Shown in pieces: positions 61,777 to 64,000 of a DNA stretch of 64,000 nt. The notes below the pieces were generated by a model. It did no database searches, had not been told where the DNA came from, and saw only the letters and a list, made by a program, of their open reading frames with translations. The first letter of the stretch is position 1. Each line of letters starts with the position of its first letter. This DNA is from Flavobacterium beibuense F44-8 (GTDB lineage Bacteria > Bacteroidota > Bacteroidia > Flavobacteriales > Flavobacteriaceae): positions 62,001-126,000 of the forward strand of contig NZ_JRLV01000006.1 of NCBI RefSeq assembly GCF_000769915.1. The letters are read 5' to 3'. The position numbers and the translations under genes were made by a program.

Positions 61777-62835
61777 TTAGCTTTTTTGTTCTTTGTTAAA
61801 GTAAACAAGGTAGTAATACATTTGTTTTTCCTCGTCCCATCCTTTTTCCACAAACTTTTCGGCACTTTCAGGGTTTACAAAATCCATTTTAATCTGGATG
61901 TTAGTATCCAGATTGATTACGTTTTTGATTTTCTTACGTGCATCGGTTACTGCCGAGTTAGCAATAGGGAAGGTAGTAACATCTTCAATACTGTATTTAG
62001 GTGCTTTTTCTACCTTATAGTTTTTGAATTCAGGAATCAGGTCAGGGTTATCAATAACCTCGTTAAGGAAAGCCGTTTCTTCAAACTCGTCGTTTTTAGC
62101 GAAGTAGTTTACAGAACGGTTCATGAACATAACCTCTTCTTTTTTGTCTTCTGCAGGCAGTACTACATCTTTAGCAAAATCCTGACAGAATTTAAGGTAC
62201 TTTTTAGTAACGAAGTTCTCGTCCTGGAAAGCATCTACCGAAAGGAAATGCTCCAGCCAGTAACGGGCATCATACCTGTTACTGTCTATTGTTAGTATTT
62301 TATAACCTTCTTCTTTTTTATAATTGAAAACAATACAACCTTTATCCAGCTTGTTAAGGTTAATACCCTGCTGAAGTACTATATCAAGGTTGCTGCTTTT
62401 TTCTTCAAACTGAAGGAAATCGGTTTTAATCTCACTTTTAAATATACCTACAGCATCTACCGTATTGTTATCAATAGACAGGTTAGTTAGATAAGTCACA
62501 TATACCTCTCCGTTTTTAATGTGCGGGTGGTTTGACTGATCAAACAGGTGCTTGGTTATTTTTTTAGAAATCTCGTGGGCATCGCTTGGGTTAGTAAACA
62601 TTTCGGTTACCAGGTTGTACATATCGTGGTAATCTAAATCTACCTCGTGTGCAAACTGGAAATAGTTTTCCTCTTTCTCCCTAAAAGGCTTAAAGAAATA
62701 CTCCTTTAAAAGCGGAGCAATCTCGTCATTTAGGTTATAAGGCTGTTCTGATAAAAAGATAGCCTCATTACGGCTTTTGTTTCCTACCCTGTGTACAGAA
62801 AGGGTTTCAATGTGAGTATTAAAAAGGTTTATCAT
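61777..62835 (-). CDS. nucleoid-associated protein, NdpA/YejK family
   Basis: The 352-residue protein has the NA37 pattern: IETLSVHRVGNKSRNEAIFL near the start, LDYHDMYNLVTEMFT, IKNGEVYVTYLTNLSIDN and YWLEHFLSVDAFQD. These proteins bind DNA in the nucleoid and have been found in E. coli (YejK). The C-terminal third is more variable. It ends in a good terminator and is monocistronic. Confidence 0.87.
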   Translation of the reverse strand: MINLFNTHIETLSVHRVGNKSRNEAIFLSEQPYNLNDEIAPLLKEYFFKPFREKEENYFQFAHEVDLDYHDMYNLVTEMFTNPSDAHEISKKITKHLFDQSNHPHIKNGEVYVTYLTNLSIDNNTVDAVGIFKSEIKTDFLQFEEKSSNLDIVLQQGINLNKLDKGCIVFNYKKEEGYKILTIDSNRYDARYWLEHFLSVDAFQDENFVTKKYLKFCQDFAKDVVLPAEDKKEEVMFMNRSVNYFAKNDEFEETAFLNEVIDNPDLIPEFKNYKVEKAPKYSIEDVTTFPIANSAVTDARKKIKNVINLDTNIQIKMDFVNPESAEKFVEKGWDEEKQMYYYLVYFNKEQKS

Positions 62836-62891
62836 ATTTTTTTAAGATGCTTAGTTTGTTAGGTGTTTAGTTTGTCTGTCAGTGACTTAGT

Positions 62892-63431
62892 TTAATTCCA
62901 CTGATTGTCATCGAAGCTCGTGTCATCAAAATCTTCCCCATCACCAAACATATCAAGATCATCATCGTCATAATCGTCTTCAAAATCACCATAAATATCG
63001 TCACCTTCGGCACTAAAGTCTTTTTCAGGTGCAGTGTTAGGCATGTGTCCGTGAGAGAATAAAAGGTCTGGATAGCTCACTCCGTTTTCAGGCTCTTCAA
63101 TAGCTCCCAGTTCCACAAAAAACGTCCACATATTAAGGAAATCATATACGTAAATTATTTTAGTGTTATCACTGTCTAAAATGGAGCTAAGCGGATAATC
63201 TGCCATTGCTTTCATTTCACCCGGAACTTCGCCCGCATCAAAAAGCGGAATTTCGTCTTCCTGTGTCCATTCATCATCACAGGTATAAAAAGAAGCTATT
63301 TCAAGTCCGTCAAAACCAAAAGCATTAACAATAGCATTGTGTAAATCTTCCAGCGTATCATTTTCCTGGATGGCAATATCCCTGAAAATATCTTCCTCAG
63401 CATCAAGTATTACTCTGAATTTGTAAACCAT
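62892..63431 (-). CDS. plasmid pRiA4b ORF-3-like protein
   Basis: The 179-residue protein begins MVYKFRVILDAEEDIFRDIA and has LEDLHNAIVNAFGFDGLEIA and SFYTCDDEW, the pRiA4b ORF-3 pattern, also present in IS1096 TnpR-type passengers. The rest includes YVYDFLNMWTFFVELGAI and an acidic tail (DDDDLDMFGDGEDFDDTS). The family is common on chromosomes of Bacteroidota and does not by itself mark a mobile element; no transposase is near. A -7 box TACCTTTG (minus, 63454-63461) lies upstream. Confidence 0.83.
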   Translation of the reverse strand: MVYKFRVILDAEEDIFRDIAIQENDTLEDLHNAIVNAFGFDGLEIASFYTCDDEWTQEDEIPLFDAGEVPGEMKAMADYPLSSILDSDNTKIIYVYDFLNMWTFFVELGAIEEPENGVSYPDLLFSHGHMPNTAPEKDFSAEGDDIYGDFEDDYDDDDLDMFGDGEDFDDTSFDDNQWN

Positions 63432-63453
63432 AGTTTATGTTATTTTTGAACCC

Positions 63454-63461
63454 CAAAGGTA
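63454..63461 (-). promoter_or_regulatory. -7 box upstream of the pRiA4b-like gene
   Basis: The minus strand reads TACCTTTG, matching TAnnTTTG, 23 bp before the ATG. Confidence 0.5.
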
Positions 63462-63536
63462 AGCCATTAATTCTGATTTTGCTTTTTGGAATTTTAGATT
63501 TTTTAGATATAAGGATAGCCTAAAATAGTAAAAAAA

Positions 63537-63926
63537 CTATATTTCGTAAAGCTCAATAGGCAGATTATCAGGGTCTGAGAGGAAAGTGAATTTTTTTCCG
63601 GTAAATTCGTCGGTTCTTATGGGTTCGGTTGCAATATTATTTTGTGAAAGCCAGTTTACTGCTTTGTTAATATCATCGGTTTCAAAGGCAATATGCCTTA
63701 GTCCGGCGGCCTCAGGACGGGAAACTCTTTGTGGCGGATTTGGGAACGAAAAAAGTTCTAAAGTATAAACACCGTTTAAAGATAAATCCAGTTTATAGGA
63801 TTGCCTTTCTTTCCTGTAGTTTTCGGCATCAATAGTAAATCCCAGTATATTGGTGTAAAAGTGTTTTGATTTTTGGTAATCACTGCAAATAATAGCTATG
63901 TGATGTACCTTTTTTATATTAAGCAT
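63537..63926 (-). CDS. VOC family (glyoxalase-like) protein
   Basis: The 129-residue protein is a single VOC unit. It starts MLNIKKVHHIAIICSDYQKS, a metal-ligand His pattern, has GLRHIAFETDDINKAVNWL near the middle and ends LSDPDNLPIELYEI with a Glu ligand. The sequence resembles the YaeR/SMU1112c group of glyoxalase-related proteins of unknown substrate. It lies one base downstream of the partial gene at the window end, so the two are probably coupled. Confidence 0.87.
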   Translation of the reverse strand: MLNIKKVHHIAIICSDYQKSKHFYTNILGFTIDAENYRKERQSYKLDLSLNGVYTLELFSFPNPPQRVSRPEAAGLRHIAFETDDINKAVNWLSQNNIATEPIRTDEFTGKKFTFLSDPDNLPIELYEI

Positions 63927-63927
63927 G

Positions 63928-64000
63928 TTATTTTATTTCATTAATCCACCAGTGGTTACCAAAAGGATCTTCAAATCCTGCTGCATAACCGTATACCTCA
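63928..64000 (-). CDS. C-terminus of a VOC-like protein, cut by the window end
   Basis: The last 23 codons read EVYGYAAGFEDPFGNHWWIN followed by EIK and a stop at 63928-63930. DPFGNHWWI is the C-terminal pattern of PhnB/glyoxalase-like (VOC) proteins. The rest of the gene lies outside the window. It precedes the complete VOC gene with a one-base gap. Confidence 0.75.
   Translation of the reverse strand, partial: EVYGYAAGFEDPFGNHWWINEIK

Noticed and set aside
62892..63431. pRiA4b ORF-3-like gene as a sign of an integrated plasmid or IS element
   Set aside because: No transposase, inverted repeat or integrase is nearby, and the family is common on chromosomes.

Overview
The window looks like chromosomal DNA from a flavobacterium (Bacteroidota, Flavobacteriaceae, probably Flavobacterium or a close relative). 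The evidence is AT-rich DNA, start codons without visible Shine-Dalgarno sequences, many promoters with the Bacteroidota -7 box TAnnTTTG, two secreted proteins with type IX secretion (T9SS) type B C-termini, a bshC gene for bacillithiol, a DUF4295 ribosomal protein beside L28/L33, and many short lipoproteins with MKK...SC signals. No insertion sequence, prophage, integrase or CRISPR array is visible, and most of the window is ordinary core genome.

Layout. 1-4.4 kb: AEC and MFS transporters, DoxX and a GlcD-like FAD oxidase. 4.4-11.8 kb (mostly minus strand): a Na+/H+ antiporter, a secreted protein, secA, a DUF2795 protein, a corrinoid adenosyltransferase and a LolD-type ABC ATPase. 11.9-17.5 kb: small lipoproteins, a DUF4833-like protein, a Rho-N/SAP-like protein, a degenerate methyltransferase relative, an ABC-F ATPase and Hsp20. 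17.6-21.7 kb: a family 2 glycosyltransferase, a 2-oxoacid dehydrogenase E2, a DHFR-like protein, DinB and a small protein.

21.9-26.7 kb is the most unusual part. It is an RNA-surveillance and repair locus: a WYL-domain regulator (minus) divergent from a Ro60/Rsr (TROVE-vWA) gene, then 560 bp without a coding gene, then rtcB (RNA ligase). That gap holds four tandem Y RNA-like units. All four share a 5' core, and their closing stem shows compensatory changes between units. The first unit carries a circularly permuted tRNA mimic: T-arm, then a tetraloop-capped acceptor-like stem, then a D-arm, the arrangement of YrlA-type Y RNAs. Two copies of a direct repeat lie in the divergent promoter region and are candidate operators for the WYL protein; a weaker third copy lies before rtcB.

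26.8-35.5 kb: a VanX-like dipeptidase, a DnaQ-like exonuclease, an FAH hydrolase, an Hpt protein, cinA, the rpmB-rpmG-DUF4295 operon, ftsY, an outer-membrane protein, a serine hydrolase, a lipoprotein and a DUF721 protein. 35.5-48.6 kb: ndk, bshC, three or four proteins of unknown function, a B12-binding radical SAM protein, rimO, an OmpP1/FadL porin, a Gly/Tyr-rich lipoprotein, proS, two identical tRNA-Glu genes and rpsT. 48.6-64 kb: an EEP-family hydrolase, typA/bipA, a YD-like lipoprotein, two large T9SS cargo proteins, an ABC-2 exporter pair, a POTRA/barrel outer-membrane protein, a nucleoid-associated protein, a pRiA4b-like protein and two VOC proteins, the last cut by the window end. Many convergent gene pairs share a bidirectional hairpin terminator.

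All calls come from reading the sequence and recalling family knowledge; no database search was run.
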